Counted from the stretch's first letter, positions 45,575 to 54,936 are shown. The stretch is 64,000 bases of DNA from Streptomyces megasporus (GCF_000718985.1 NZ_JODL01000038.1:18130-82129), one strand, 5' to 3'. Numbers and translations: made by a program. Notes: generated by a model not told the origin, from the letters alone.

Positions 45575-46324
45575 TCAGTCGGCCTCCACGGTGACGGAGA
45601 AGGAGAAGCGGTCGCCGCGGTAGTGGATGCGGGCCACGTCCACCACCCGGCCGCCGTCGTCGTAGGTCACGCCGGTGTAGTGGAGGATCGGGCTGAGCAG
45701 CGGGACGTCGAGGAGATCGGCCGTCTCCGGGTCGGCGAGCCGGGCCTGGACGGTGTCGGTGATGCGGCTGATCCGCACGCCCACCACGTCGCGCAGCACC
45801 TTCGTCATCGGCCAGCGCTCCAGGGCCGCCGGCTCGATGCGGTCGGCCACCTCGGGACGGACCAGGTTCTCCGCCCAGTTGGTGGGCTCGCCGGTCTCCC
45901 GGTCGCGACGCAGCCGCCGGTAGGCCACCGCCTCGGTCAGGTCCGGGAAGTACTCGGCCAGGTCCCCGGGCACCGCCTGGCGGCCGTGGCCCAGCAGCGC
46001 GGTCTCCTCGCCGGACTGCTGGGCCACGATGGCGTCCACCGAGCCGAGCAGCCGCACGGGGGACCCGCGGCGGGCGTTCGGCTCGATGAACGTGCCGCGC
46101 CGCCGGTGCCGGGTGATCAGCCCCTCGTTCTCCAACTCCTTGAGCGCCTGCCGCATGGTGAGCACGCTGACGCCGTAGTGCTCGGCGAGCTGCTCCTCGG
46201 TCGGCAGGCGCAGGGGCGCGCCGGGGGAGCGGCCGAGTATCGAGGCCCGCAGGGACTGCGAGACCTGGTACCACAGCGGCAGTTTGCGGTTCAGCGCGAG
46301 CGAGTCGGGAGCGAAGACGGTCAC
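45575..46324 (-). CDS. GntR family regulator with UTRA domain, next to hmgA
   Basis: 249 aa HutC-subfamily regulator. N-terminal winged helix: PLWYQVSQSLRASILGRSPGAPLRLPTEEQLAEHYGVSVLTMRQALKELENEGLITRHRRRGTF. The UTRA ligand-binding domain is the remaining about 165 residues (ENLVRPEVADRIEPAALERWPMTKVL, RISRITDTVQARLADPETADLLDVPLLSPILHYTGVTYDDGGRVVDVARIHYRGDRFSFSV). GTG 46324. It lies 46 bases after hmgA on the same strand and is the natural candidate repressor of tyrosine/homogentisate catabolism. Confidence 0.92.
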   Translation of the reverse strand: MTVFAPDSLALNRKLPLWYQVSQSLRASILGRSPGAPLRLPTEEQLAEHYGVSVLTMRQALKELENEGLITRHRRRGTFIEPNARRGSPVRLLGSVDAIVAQQSGEETALLGHGRQAVPGDLAEYFPDLTEAVAYRRLRRDRETGEPTNWAENLVRPEVADRIEPAALERWPMTKVLRDVVGVRISRITDTVQARLADPETADLLDVPLLSPILHYTGVTYDDGGRVVDVARIHYRGDRFSFSVTVEAD

Positions 46325-46369
46325 GACGGCCTCCGGACGGCCAGGCTGCTTACGGTGATGCGGCGCGGT

Positions 46370-47719
46370 TCACGACGAGAAGTGCCGCTCCAGACCCTGC
46401 CACACCTCGTCGTAGTCGCGCTGCAGGTGGTCCGCGTCCCGAGCCTGCGCGGTGAGGATCACCGGCCGGCGGGTCTCGAACATGAAGGCCAGGCCGTCGT
46501 CCACCTTCTGCGGGACCAGTTCGGCGGCGCTGGCCCGCTCGAAGGTCTCCCGGTCCGGCCCGTGCGCGGACATCATGTTGTGCAGCGAGCCGCCGCCGGG
46601 CACGAAGCCGCCCGGACCCGCCTTCTTGGCGTCGTAGGCGCCCTCGATCAGGCCCATGTACTCGCTCATCACGTTGCGGTGGAAGTAGGGCGGCCGGAAG
46701 GTGTCCTCGCCGACCAGCCAGCGCGGGGCGAACACCACGAAGTCCACGTCCGCCAGGCCCGGGGTGTTCGAGGGCGAGGTGAGGACGGTGAAGATCGACG
46801 GGTCGGGGTGGTCGTAGCTGATGCTGCCGATCACGTTGAAGCGGCGCAGGTCGTAGACGTACGGCACCAGGTTGCCGTGCCAGGCGACGACGTCCAGGGG
46901 CGAGTGGTCCCAGGTGGCCGTCCAGAGGTTGCCGCAGAACTTGTGGACGACCTCCACCGGCTCCTCCACCTCCTCGTACGCGGCGGTGGGCGCGAGGAAG
47001 TCCCGCGGGTTGGCCAGGCCGTTGGCGCCGATGGGGCCGAGGTCGGGGAGGGTGAAGGGGCGGCCCATGTTCTCGCAGACGTAGCCGCGCACCATCGGAT
47101 CCAGCGGCTCGACGCGGAAGCGGACGCCGCGCGGGATCAGCGCCACGTGGCCCGGCTCGGCGCGCAGCAGGCCGAACTCGGTGCGCAGCAGCAGACCGCC
47201 CCGCTCGGGGACGATCAGCAGTTCGCCGTCCGCGTTGCCGAACACCCTCCGCTCCATGGGGGCGTTGGCGGCGTAGAGGTGGATGACCGTGCCCTCGCGC
47301 CGGGCGGCGTCGCCGTTGCCGCCCAGGGTCCACAGCCCGTCCAGGAAGTCGGTGCCGGGCGCGGGGTCGGGCAGCGGGTCCCAGCGCAGCCGGTTGGGGT
47401 CGGGTTCGGTCTCGGTGAAGGGGGCGCCGCGCAGGCCGGGTCCGGTGGAGGCGTCCGCCCGGACGAAGCGGGGGTGGGCGGCCGAGGGGCGGATGCGGTA
47501 CAGCCACGAGCGGCGGTTGGTGGCGCGCGGCTCGGTGAAGGCGGTGCCGCTGAGCTGCTCGGCGTAGAGGCCGAAGGGGGCGCGCTGCGGCGAGTTGCGC
47601 CCCACCGGAAGCGCTCCGGTGACCGCCTCGCTGCCGTGTTCGTTCCCGAATCCGGAGGAGTACGTCAGTCCCTCCGCGGTCTTGCGGGCCTGTTCCAAAC
47701 CGCTCGTCGTGCCACTCAT
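46370..47719 (-). CDS. hmgA: Homogentisate 1,2-dioxygenase
   Basis: Fe(II)-dependent ring cleavage of homogentisate to maleylacetoacetate in tyrosine and phenylalanine degradation. 449 aa, full length. Recognisable landmarks are [23 protein letters not shown] at the N-terminus and the metal site [18 protein letters not shown] (His and Glu) with [15 protein letters not shown] (His). The remainder of the cupin-like fold is complete. ATG 47719; an inverted repeat lies 25 bases upstream. The downstream isomerase and fumarylacetoacetase genes are not in this window. Confidence 0.98.
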   Translation of the reverse strand: MSGTTSGLEQARKTAEGLTYSSGFGNEHGSEAVTGALPVGRNSPQRAPFGLYAEQLSGTAFTEPRATNRRSWLYRIRPSAAHPRFVRADASTGPGLRGAPFTETEPDPNRLRWDPLPDPAPGTDFLDGLWTLGGNGDAARREGTVIHLYAANAPMERRVFGNADGELLIVPERGGLLLRTEFGLLRAEPGHVALIPRGVRFRVEPLDPMVRGYVCENMGRPFTLPDLGPIGANGLANPRDFLAPTAAYEEVEEPVEVVHKFCGNLWTATWDHSPLDVVAWHGNLVPYVYDLRRFNVIGSISYDHPDPSIFTVLTSPSNTPGLADVDFVVFAPRWLVGEDTFRPPYFHRNVMSEYMGLIEGAYDAKKAGPGGFVPGGGSLHNMMSAHGPDRETFERASAAELVPQKVDDGLAFMFETRRPVILTAQARDADHLQRDYDEVWQGLERHFSS

Positions 47720-47743
47720 CGCAACGCTCCTGGCGCTCAGGGT

Positions 47744-47765
47744 TTCCTATTGTCAACCATAGGAA
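47744..47765. promoter_or_regulatory. Operator-like inverted repeat upstream of hmgA
   Basis: TTCCTAT - eight bases - ATAGGAA, perfect seven-base arms. On the minus strand it overlaps TTGACA, which could be the hmgA -35 element, so binding would block polymerase. The GntR/UTRA regulator encoded just downstream is the likely ligand-responsive binder. Confidence 0.65.
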
Positions 47766-47863
47766 TCGGAGATGCGCACGTCAACGACGACCATGGGACG
47801 GACGTGGCGGCGTTTCGGCTCCCACCCCTGGGCACGCCGGGGCCGATCGGGCTAGGGTTCGCT

Positions 47864-47880
47864 TACCGGCCGGTCGGTAT
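47864..47880. promoter_or_regulatory. TetR-type palindrome, CCGGTCGGTA family
   Basis: TACCGGCCGGTCGGTAT, a near-perfect palindrome (one mismatch), 49 bases before the molybdopterin oxidoreductase start. Same core as sites at 32562 and 61108. Confidence 0.6.
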
Positions 47881-47928
47881 GGAGGCGGTCGGTCGCGCTC
47901 ACCCGAACACCGCCCACGAGGGGGACCG

Positions 47929-50331
47929 ATGTCGAAGAGCACCGACGCACGGACCGACCCCGAGGCCGGCGAGCGGACCCGCACGGCCCTGCGGATCTGC
48001 CCGCTGTGCGAGGCCACCTGCGGGCTGAGCGTCACCGTCGCCGGAACCGGCGGGGCCGGCGGTGGCGAGGGCGGACGGGAGCGGATCACCGCCGCGCGCG
48101 GAGACCGCGACGACGTCCTCAGCCGCGGCTACGTCTGCCCCAAGGGCGCCCTCTTCGGGGAGCTGGACGACGACCCCCACCGGCTCGTCCGCCCCCTGGT
48201 CCGCCGCGCCGGCGAACTGCGGGAGGCGAGCTGGGAGGAGGCGTTCGCCGCGGTCGCCGAAGGGCTGGGCGCCGTCCTGGCGGACGGCGACCCCCGGGCC
48301 GTCGCCCTCTTCCTGGGCAACCCCAACGTCCACACCGTGGCCGGGGCCCTCTACCCGCCGCTGCTGGCGAAGGCGCTGCGCACCCCCAACATCTTCACCG
48401 CCTCCACCCTCGACCAGATGCCCAAGCACGTCTCCGGCGGGCTGCTGTACGGGGACCCGTTGGCCATCCCCGTGCCCGACCTGGACCGCACCGACCACCT
48501 CCTGATCGTCGGGGCCAACCCGGTGGTGTCGGGCGGCAGTCTGTGCACCGCTCCCGACTTCCCCGGCCGGCTGAGGGCGCTGCGGCGGCGCGGCGGAACC
48601 CTCACCGTGATCGACCCGCGCCGCACCCGCACCGCCCGCCTGGCCGACCGGCACGTGGCGGTGCGTCCGGGCGGCGACGCGTGGCTGCTGATGGCGATGG
48701 TCCACGTCCTCTTCGCCGAGGACCTGGTCGAACTCGGCCCGGCCGGGGAACACCTGAGCGGTGTGGACGACGTGGCACGGCTCGCCGCGGACTTCACCCC
48801 CGAGTCCGTCGCCGACATGTGCGACGTGGCGCCGGAGGAGATCCGTCTCCTCGCCCGCGAACTGGCCGCCGCCGAACGCGCCGCGGTCTACGGGCGCATC
48901 GGCAGCACGGCGGTGGAGTTCGGCACCCTGACGAGCTGGCTGGTGGACGTGCTCAACGCGCTGACCGGCAACCTCGACCGGCCCGGCGGCGCGATGTTCC
49001 CGCTGTCGGCCACCGCCCGGGCCCCTCGGCCGCCCGCCCCGGGGCGGGGTTTCGTCACCGGCCGCCGGCGCAGCCGGGTCGGCGAACACCCCGAGGTCAA
49101 GGGGGAGTTCCCGGCGGCGGCGCTGGCCGAGGAGATCGACACGCCGGGCGAGGGGCGGGTGCGGGCGCTGATCTGCGTCGCGGGCAACCCCGTGCTGTCC
49201 GCCCCGAACGGCGCCCGGCTGGAGAGGGCCCTGGCGGGCCTGGACTTCATGGTCGCCGTCGACCCGTACCTCAACGAGACCTCCCGGCACGCCCATGTCG
49301 TGCTCCCGCCGCCCCGGCCGAGCCGCAGCCCGCACTTCGACTTCTCCTTCAACGCCCTGGCCGTCCGCAACCAGGTGCGCCACACCCGCCCCGTGATCCC
49401 CCTCGGCGAGGGGGAGCGGAGCGAGAGCGAGATCCTGGCCCGACTGGTGCTGTGCGCCTTCGGCACGCCCGACGCCGACCCGGAGTCGGTCGACGCCCTG
49501 GTCGTCGAGCAGACCCTGGCCGCCGCCGTCGCCGACCCCCTCTCCCCGGTCCACGGCCGGGACGCGGGCGAGTTGGCCCGCCGGCTGACCGGCGAGACGG
49601 GCGCCGAACGCCGCCTGGACCTGATGCTGCGGCTCGGCCCGTACGGCGACGGCTTCGGCGCGGACCCGGACGGCCTCACCCTGGCGAGGCTGTGGGAGCA
49701 TCCGCACGGCATCGACCTGGGGCCGCTGCGCCCGCGGCTGCCCGAGGTGCTGCGCACCCCATCCGGCAGGGTCGAGCTGTGCCCGGAGCCGATCGCGGCC
49801 GACGTCGCCCGACTGCGACGCCGGTCGGCGGAGCGCCGGGAGCGCCCCGCCGCCCTGGTCCTGGTCGGCCGCCGCCACCTGCGGTCCAACAACAGTTGGA
49901 TGCACAACGTCCCCGGACTGAGGGGCGGGAGCAACCGCTGCACCCTCCACGTCCACCCCGCCGACGCCGCCCGGCTCGGCCTGGTCGACGGCGGCCTCGC
50001 GGAGATCCGCGGCGACGGGGGAGCGGTCCGGGCGCCGGTGGAGGTGACCGCGTCGGTGCGTCCCGGCGTCGTCAGCCTCCCGCACGGCTGGGGACACGAC
50101 CGGCCCGGCACCCGGACGCCGGTGGCCTCCGCCGATCCCGGGGTCAACGTCAACCAGCTCCTGGACGGCCGGCTGCTCGATCCGCTGTCGGGGACGGCCG
50201 TGCTCAACGGGTTCCCGGTGGAGGTCGCCCCGGTGCCGACCTCCCCCGACGCACCCTCGGTCCCGGCGTCGGACCCGGTATCGGATCAGGCGTCGAACCC
50301 GGCTTCGGACCCGGTTTCGAACCCTGTGTGA
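47929..50331 (+). CDS. Molybdopterin-dependent oxidoreductase (formate dehydrogenase/nitrate reductase superfamily)
   Basis: 800 aa. An N-terminal 4Fe-4S site (Cys24, Cys27, Cys31, Cys70 within ICPLCEATCG and GYVCPKG) is followed by the molybdopterin-binding domains: SWEEAFAAVAEGLGAVL, VLFLGNPNVHT-like, DHLLIVGANPVVSGGSL, VIDPRRTRTARLAD and a C-terminal MoCo dinucleotide domain (RSNNSWMHNVPGL, VHPADAARLGL, VSLPHGWGHDRPGT). No Tat signal, so cytoplasmic. No partner subunit is adjacent. The last about 20 residues are a Ser/Asp/Pro/Asn repeat. Substrate unknown. ATG 47929. Confidence 0.92.
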   Translation: MSKSTDARTDPEAGERTRTALRICPLCEATCGLSVTVAGTGGAGGGEGGRERITAARGDRDDVLSRGYVCPKGALFGELDDDPHRLVRPLVRRAGELREASWEEAFAAVAEGLGAVLADGDPRAVALFLGNPNVHTVAGALYPPLLAKALRTPNIFTASTLDQMPKHVSGGLLYGDPLAIPVPDLDRTDHLLIVGANPVVSGGSLCTAPDFPGRLRALRRRGGTLTVIDPRRTRTARLADRHVAVRPGGDAWLLMAMVHVLFAEDLVELGPAGEHLSGVDDVARLAADFTPESVADMCDVAPEEIRLLARELAAAERAAVYGRIGSTAVEFGTLTSWLVDVLNALTGNLDRPGGAMFPLSATARAPRPPAPGRGFVTGRRRSRVGEHPEVKGEFPAAALAEEIDTPGEGRVRALICVAGNPVLSAPNGARLERALAGLDFMVAVDPYLNETSRHAHVVLPPPRPSRSPHFDFSFNALAVRNQVRHTRPVIPLGEGERSESEILARLVLCAFGTPDADPESVDALVVEQTLAAAVADPLSPVHGRDAGELARRLTGETGAERRLDLMLRLGPYGDGFGADPDGLTLARLWEHPHGIDLGPLRPRLPEVLRTPSGRVELCPEPIAADVARLRRRSAERRERPAALVLVGRRHLRSNNSWMHNVPGLRGGSNRCTLHVHPADAARLGLVDGGLAEIRGDGGAVRAPVEVTASVRPGVVSLPHGWGHDRPGTRTPVASADPGVNVNQLLDGRLLDPLSGTAVLNGFPVEVAPVPTSPDAPSVPASDPVSDQASNPASDPVSNPV

Positions 50332-50361
50332 CCCACGGCATGCGCCGCCCTGGTGACACCT

Positions 50362-50382
50362 CAAACTAGCACCGCTAGTTTG
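50362..50382. promoter_or_regulatory. TetR-type operator CAAACTAGC-N3-GCTAGTTTG
   Basis: Perfect nine-base arms around ACC, ending six bases before the aldehyde dehydrogenase ATG at 50388. The same inner sequence (AACTAGC-N3-GCTAGTT) recurs at 53643. The site is so near the ATG that repression by direct occlusion is likely. Confidence 0.85.
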
Positions 50383-50387
50383 GAGTT

Positions 50388-51806
50388 ATGCAGGCACACA
50401 ACGGCATGTACATCGACGGCGACTGGCGGCCGGCGGCGGGCGACGGGACGATCGAGGTCGTCAATCCGGCCACCGAGGAGATCATCGGCACCGTCCCGGC
50501 GGGGACCGCCGAGGACGTCGACGCGGCCGTGGCCGCCGCCCGGGCCGCCCTGCCCGGCTGGGCCGCCACCGAGCCCGCCGAGCGCGCGGCACGGATCGGC
50601 GCGCTGCGCGACGCCCTGGCCGCCCGGCGCGAGACGATCGCCGCCACCGTCACCGCGGAGCTGGGCGCCCCCCTCTCCTTCTCCGAGGCCGTCCACGCCG
50701 GCCTGCCCATCACGGTCGCCGGGACGTACGCCACGCTCGCCGCCGAGCACTCCTTCGAGGAGAAGCTGGGCACCTCCCGGGTGCTGCACGAACCGGTGGG
50801 CGTCGTCGGCGCCATCACGCCCTGGAACTACCCGCTGCACCAGATCGTCGCCAAGGCCGCCCCCGCCCTCGCGGCCGGCTGCACGATGGTCCTCAAGCCC
50901 GCCGAGGACACCCCGCTGGTCGCGCGGCTCTTCGCCGAGGCCGTGGCGGAGGCGGGGCTGCCCGCCGGGGTGTTCAACCTCGTCACCGGAGTCGGACCGG
51001 TCGCCGGGCAGGCGCTGGCCGAGCACGAGGGCGTGGACATGGTCTCCTTCACCGGGTCCACCGCCGTCGGCCGCCGGATCGGCGCGATCGCGGGCGGCGC
51101 GATCAAGCGGGTCGCCCTGGAGCTGGGCGGCAAGTCCGCCAACGTCGTCCTGCCGAGCGCCGACCTGGTGAAGGCCGTGAAGATCGGCGTGGGCAACGTG
51201 ATGGCCAACGCCGGCCAGACGTGCAGCGCCTGGACCCGCATGCTGGTCCACGCCGACCGGTACGACGAGGCCGTGGAGATCGCCGCCGCGGCGGCGGCCA
51301 AGTACGTCCCCGGCGACCCGACCGACCCCGCCACCCGTCTGGGCCCGCTGGTCAACGCCGCCCAACGCGAGCGCGTCACCGGCTACATCCGCACCGGGAT
51401 CTCCGAGGGCGCCGACCTCGTCGCGGGCGGCCCCGACGCGCCCGAGGGGGTGGAGCGCGGGTACTACGTGCGGCCCACCGTCTTCGCCGGCGTCACACCG
51501 GAGATGACCATCGCCCGGGAGGAGATCTTCGGTCCCGTCCTGAGCGTCATGCGGTACGAGGACGTCGAGGACGCGGTCCGCATCGCCAACGACTCCTCCT
51601 ACGGTCTCGCCGGCGCCGTCTGGGCCGCGGACGAGGCGGAGGCCGTCGCCTTCGCCCGCCGGCTGCAGACCGGTCAGGTGGACGTCAACGGCGGACGGTT
51701 CAACCCCCTGGCGCCCTTCGGCGGCTACAAGCGGTCCGGGGTGGGAAGGGAGTTGGGGCCGCACGGCCTGACCGAGTACCTCCAGACCAAGTCCCTGCAG
51801 TTCTGA
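50388..51806 (+). CDS. Aldehyde dehydrogenase family protein
   Basis: NAD(P)-dependent oxidation of an aldehyde to the acid. 472 aa with all signatures: ITPWNYPLHQI, FTGSTAVGRRIG, general-base LELGGKSANVV, catalytic cysteine in NAGQTCSAWTR, EEIFGPVLSV and QVDVNGGRFNPLAPFGGYKRSGVGRELG. ATG 50388; GGAG lies very close, and ATG 50406 is an alternative start. It forms a likely operon with the alcohol dehydrogenase 47 bases on; together they would convert an alcohol to an acid. Confidence 0.95.
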   Translation: MQAHNGMYIDGDWRPAAGDGTIEVVNPATEEIIGTVPAGTAEDVDAAVAAARAALPGWAATEPAERAARIGALRDALAARRETIAATVTAELGAPLSFSEAVHAGLPITVAGTYATLAAEHSFEEKLGTSRVLHEPVGVVGAITPWNYPLHQIVAKAAPALAAGCTMVLKPAEDTPLVARLFAEAVAEAGLPAGVFNLVTGVGPVAGQALAEHEGVDMVSFTGSTAVGRRIGAIAGGAIKRVALELGGKSANVVLPSADLVKAVKIGVGNVMANAGQTCSAWTRMLVHADRYDEAVEIAAAAAAKYVPGDPTDPATRLGPLVNAAQRERVTGYIRTGISEGADLVAGGPDAPEGVERGYYVRPTVFAGVTPEMTIAREEIFGPVLSVMRYEDVEDAVRIANDSSYGLAGAVWAADEAEAVAFARRLQTGQVDVNGGRFNPLAPFGGYKRSGVGRELGPHGLTEYLQTKSLQF

Positions 51807-51853
51807 TCCCACCAGCCCGCACGTTTCGAGAAGGACACGAGAGGAAACGCCAC

Positions 51854-52936
51854 GTGGTCCGCGCCGTCGTCCTGCCCGCCGTCAACGCCCCGCTCGAGGT
51901 GGGGGAGATAGAGCTGCCGGAGCCGGGCCCCGGCCGGGTGAGGGTCCGCCTCGCCGCCGCCGGGGTCTGCCACTCCGACCTGTCGCTGTCCAACGGCACC
52001 CTGCGCCAGCCCGTCCCCGCCGTCCTCGGCCACGAGGGCGCGGGGACCGTGACCGCCGTGGGCGAGGGCGTCACGACCGTCTCCCCCGGAGACGGGGTCG
52101 TCCTCAACTGGGCGCCCTCGTGCGGGACGTGCCACTTCTGCGCCCGACTGGGCGAACCCTGGCTGTGCACCGAGGCGAACGCGGCCTCCGGGGTGCCCTA
52201 CGCCCGCGCCGGCGACGGTCGGGACCTGTATCCCGGCCTGGGCACCGCCGCGTTCGCGGAGGAGACGGTCGTCGCCGAGCGCGCCGTCCTCCCGCTCCCC
52301 GCGGGCGTCCCGCCGATCGACGCCGCCCTGCTGGGCTGCGCGGTCCTCACCGGCTACGGGGCGGTGCACCACAGCGCCCGGGTGCGGCCGGGCGAGTCGG
52401 TGGCCGTCTTCGGCGTCGGCGGGGTGGGGCTGGCGGTGCTCCAGGCGGCGCGGATCGCCGGCGCGGAGACGATCGTGGCCGTCGACGTCTCGCCCGAGAA
52501 GGAAGAGTTGGCCCGGGGCGCCGGGGCGAGCGACTTCCTGATCGCCTCCGACACCACCGCCAAGGAGATCCGGAAGCTCACCGGCGGCCTGGGCGCGGAC
52601 GTGGCCGTCGAGTGCGTGGGACGCGCGGAGACCATCCGGGCCGCCTGGTCCTCCACCCGGCGCGGCGGGCGCGCCACCGTCGTCGGCATCGGCGGCAAGG
52701 AGCAGAAGGTCTCCTTCTCGCCGCTGGAGATCTTCCACTTCGCGCGCACCCTCTCCGGCTGCGTCTACGGCAACTGCGATCCCGTCCGCGACCTGCCGGT
52801 GCTCGCCGAGCACGTCCGCGCCGGCCGGCTGGACCTGGGCGCGCTGGTCACCGACCGGATCGACCTGGACGGCGTGCCGGCGGCCTTCGAGGCCATGCTC
52901 GCCGGGCGCGGCGGCCGGACGCTGGTGGTGTTCTAA
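51854..52936 (+). CDS. Zinc-dependent alcohol dehydrogenase
   Basis: 360-aa medium-chain dehydrogenase. Catalytic zinc ligands fit AAGVCHSDLSLSNGTLRQP (Cys) and GHEGAGTVTAVGEGV (His, Glu). The structural zinc site is CGTCHFCARLGEPWLC (four Cys). The Rossmann loop is VFGVGGVGLAVLQAARIAGA. Closest in style to S-(hydroxymethyl)mycothiol/class III-like ADHs, but specificity is open. GTG 51854 preceded by GAGAGGAAACG. Its stop overlaps the convergent TetR gene by four bases. Confidence 0.95.
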   Translation: MVRAVVLPAVNAPLEVGEIELPEPGPGRVRVRLAAAGVCHSDLSLSNGTLRQPVPAVLGHEGAGTVTAVGEGVTTVSPGDGVVLNWAPSCGTCHFCARLGEPWLCTEANAASGVPYARAGDGRDLYPGLGTAAFAEETVVAERAVLPLPAGVPPIDAALLGCAVLTGYGAVHHSARVRPGESVAVFGVGGVGLAVLQAARIAGAETIVAVDVSPEKEELARGAGASDFLIASDTTAKEIRKLTGGLGADVAVECVGRAETIRAAWSSTRRGGRATVVGIGGKEQKVSFSPLEIFHFARTLSGCVYGNCDPVRDLPVLAEHVRAGRLDLGALVTDRIDLDGVPAAFEAMLAGRGGRTLVVF

Positions 52937-53601
52937 CCCGCCTCCGGATCCTCCCCGTCCTTGGGCGCCCCGTCCCCGCGGCCGGGGAACCGGAGCGCCA
53001 GCCCGTCGACGAGGGCGCGCAGGCCCGTCTCGAACGCGCCCTCGTCGACCCGCTGTTGGTGTTCGGCCAGCAGGTGGGCCTGGTCCAGGTGCGGGTAGTC
53101 CCGTTCGTACAGCGCGGCGTCGTCGACGAAGCCGCGGGCGAAGGAGCCGAGCGCCGACCCGGCCACGAAGTACCGCATCGTCGCGCCGATGTGGGTCGCC
53201 TGGGCGCGGGACCACCCGGCGTCGCGCATCGCCCCGTAGACCGCGTCGGCCATCCGCAACTGGCTGGGGCGCCGGCCGGGCCCCTGGGCCAGGTACGGGA
53301 CGATGTTGGGATGGACGGCGAGCGCCGCCCGGTAGGAGCGGGCCCAGGCCACCAGGGCGTCGCGCCAGTCGGTGCCGTCGGTGAACATCGACAGGTCGAC
53401 GTCGGCGCAGACCGCGTCGGCGACCGCGTCCAGGATCTCGTCCTTGGTGCGGAAGTGGTTGTACAGGGACGGGCCGCTGACGCCCAGCTCGGCGGCGAGC
53501 CGGCGGGTGGAGACGGCCGGCAGCCCCTCGGCGTCCACCAGCGCGAGCGCTGCCGTCACGATCCGCTCCCGGCTGAGCAGGGGGGTACGGGGGCGTGCCA
53601 C
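52933..53601 (-). CDS. TetR family regulator (TetR-1)
   Basis: 222 aa. HTH: RERIVTAALALVDAEGLPAVSTRRLAAELGVSGPSLYNHFRTKDEILDAVADAV. The C-terminal domain is of the tetracycline-repressor C-terminal type (FRTKDEILDAV.., AALAVHPNIVPYLAQGPGRRPSQLRMADAVYGAM, HIGATMRYFVAGSALGSFARGF). GTG 53601. Divergent from an acyl-CoA dehydrogenase across a 66-base gap that carries an AACTAGC-N3-GCTAGTT palindrome, also found before the aldehyde dehydrogenase; the likely targets are itself, that dehydrogenase and the ALDH-ADH operon. Confidence 0.93.
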   Translation of the reverse strand: MARPRTPLLSRERIVTAALALVDAEGLPAVSTRRLAAELGVSGPSLYNHFRTKDEILDAVADAVCADVDLSMFTDGTDWRDALVAWARSYRAALAVHPNIVPYLAQGPGRRPSQLRMADAVYGAMRDAGWSRAQATHIGATMRYFVAGSALGSFARGFVDDAALYERDYPHLDQAHLLAEHQQRVDEGAFETGLRALVDGLALRFPGRGDGAPKDGEDPEAG

Positions 53602-53642
53602 GGATCACATCCTCGAGTCGCGTGCGGTCTCTGTGAAGCTGT

Positions 53643-53659
53643 AACTAGCGCTGCTAGTT
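53643..53659. promoter_or_regulatory. TetR-1 operator AACTAGC-N3-GCTAGTT
   Basis: Perfect seven-base arms around GCT, in the 66-base gap between the divergent TetR-1 and acyl-CoA dehydrogenase genes. It ends eight bases before the ATG at 53668. Confidence 0.85.
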
Positions 53660-53667
53660 TAACGGGC

Positions 53668-54819
53668 ATGGATCTGGAGCTGTCCGAGGAGCAGGCCGCC
53701 GTACGTCGACTCGCCAAGGAGTTCGTCGACCGCGAGATCGTCCCGCACGCCGCGGAGTGGGACCGCGCCGAGAGTATCGACCGGTCCGTGGTGAAGTCCC
53801 TGGGAGACCTGGGCTTCCTGGGCCTGACGATCCCGGAGGAGTACGGCGGCTCCGGCGGCGACCATCTCGCGTACTGCCTGGTCACCGAGGAGCTGGGGCG
53901 CGGCGACTCCGCCGTGCGCGGGGTGCTGTCCGTCTCGCTCGGCCTGGTCGCCAAGTCGATCGCGGCCTGGGGGAGCGAGGAGCAGAAGCGGCGGTGGCTG
54001 CCCCGGCTCTGCTCCGGCGACGCCGTCGGCTGCTTCGGCCTGACCGAGCCGGGCACCGGCTCCGACGCGGCCAACCTCACCACCCGCGCCCGACGCGCCG
54101 GCGACGACTGGGTGATCGACGGCGCCAAGACGTTCATCACCAACGGCACGTGGGCCGAGGTGGTGCTCCTCTTCGCCCGGAGCGGTCCCGAACCCGGCCA
54201 CAAGGGCGTCACCGCCTTCCTCGTCCCCACCGACACCCCGGGCCTGACCCGCCGGGAGATCCACGGCAAGCTCGGCCTGCGGGGACAGGCCACCGCCGAG
54301 CTGATCTTCGAGGGCGTCCGCGTGCCGGACGACTGCCGGATCGGCCCCGAGGGCAAGGGATTCTCCGTCGCCATGTCCGCCCTCGCCAAGGGGCGCATGT
54401 CGGTGGCGGCCGGATGCGTCGGCATCGCCCAGGCGGCGCTGGACGCCGCCGTGGGGTACGCGCGCGAGCGCGAGCAGTTCGGGAAGTCCATCGCCCACCA
54501 CCAGCTCGTGCAGGAGTTGATCAGCGACATCGCCGTGGACGTCGACGCCGCCCGGCTGCTGACCTGGCGGGTGGCCGACCACATCGACCGGGGCCTGCCC
54601 TTCGCCACCGAGTCCTCCGTCGCCAAGCTGTACGCCTCCGAGGCCGCGGTGCGGGCCGCCAACAACGCCCTCCAGGTCTTCGGCGGCTACGGCTACATCG
54701 ACGAGTACCCGGTCGGCAAGCTGCTGCGCGACGCCCGCGTGATGACGCTGTACGAGGGCACCAGCCAGATCCACAAGCTGCTCATCGGACGCTCGCTCAC
54801 CGGGGTCTCCGCCTTCTGA
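53668..54819 (+). CDS. Acyl-CoA dehydrogenase
   Basis: 383 aa, complete. Signatures are CFGLTEPGTGSDAANLTTRA (flavin), WVIDGAKTFITNGTWAEV, and FGGYGYIDEYPVGKLLRDARVMTLYEGTSQIHKLLIGRSLTG, where the Glu of YEGTSQI is the catalytic base of short-chain acyl-CoA dehydrogenases. ATG 53668 follows the operator by only eight bases with no good Shine-Dalgarno, so a leaderless or near-leaderless message is possible. Substrate chain length not determinable. Confidence 0.95.
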   Translation: MDLELSEEQAAVRRLAKEFVDREIVPHAAEWDRAESIDRSVVKSLGDLGFLGLTIPEEYGGSGGDHLAYCLVTEELGRGDSAVRGVLSVSLGLVAKSIAAWGSEEQKRRWLPRLCSGDAVGCFGLTEPGTGSDAANLTTRARRAGDDWVIDGAKTFITNGTWAEVVLLFARSGPEPGHKGVTAFLVPTDTPGLTRREIHGKLGLRGQATAELIFEGVRVPDDCRIGPEGKGFSVAMSALAKGRMSVAAGCVGIAQAALDAAVGYAREREQFGKSIAHHQLVQELISDIAVDVDAARLLTWRVADHIDRGLPFATESSVAKLYASEAAVRAANNALQVFGGYGYIDEYPVGKLLRDARVMTLYEGTSQIHKLLIGRSLTGVSAF

Positions 54820-54865
54820 CCCCCGCGCGCCGGGCCCGGTGCGACCGAGCCTGGCGTCCCGCTCC

Positions 54866-54881
54866 CTAAGCGTTTGCTCAG
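54866..54881. promoter_or_regulatory. TetR-type palindrome, CTAAGCGYTTGCTCAG family
   Basis: CTAAGCGTTTGCTCAG, one base different from the site at 56200, 56 bases before the TetR-2 start. Presumed autoregulatory site. Confidence 0.7.
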
Positions 54882-54936
54882 CGACCGATGTATCGTGTTC
54901 GCCCGGTCGACCGAGACTGATCAGGGCGAGGTGCGG

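Noticed and set aside
45350..48028. An 892-codon plus-strand frame opposite the GntR and hmgA genes
   Set aside because: Antisense to clearly identified genes; no domain and no plausible start.
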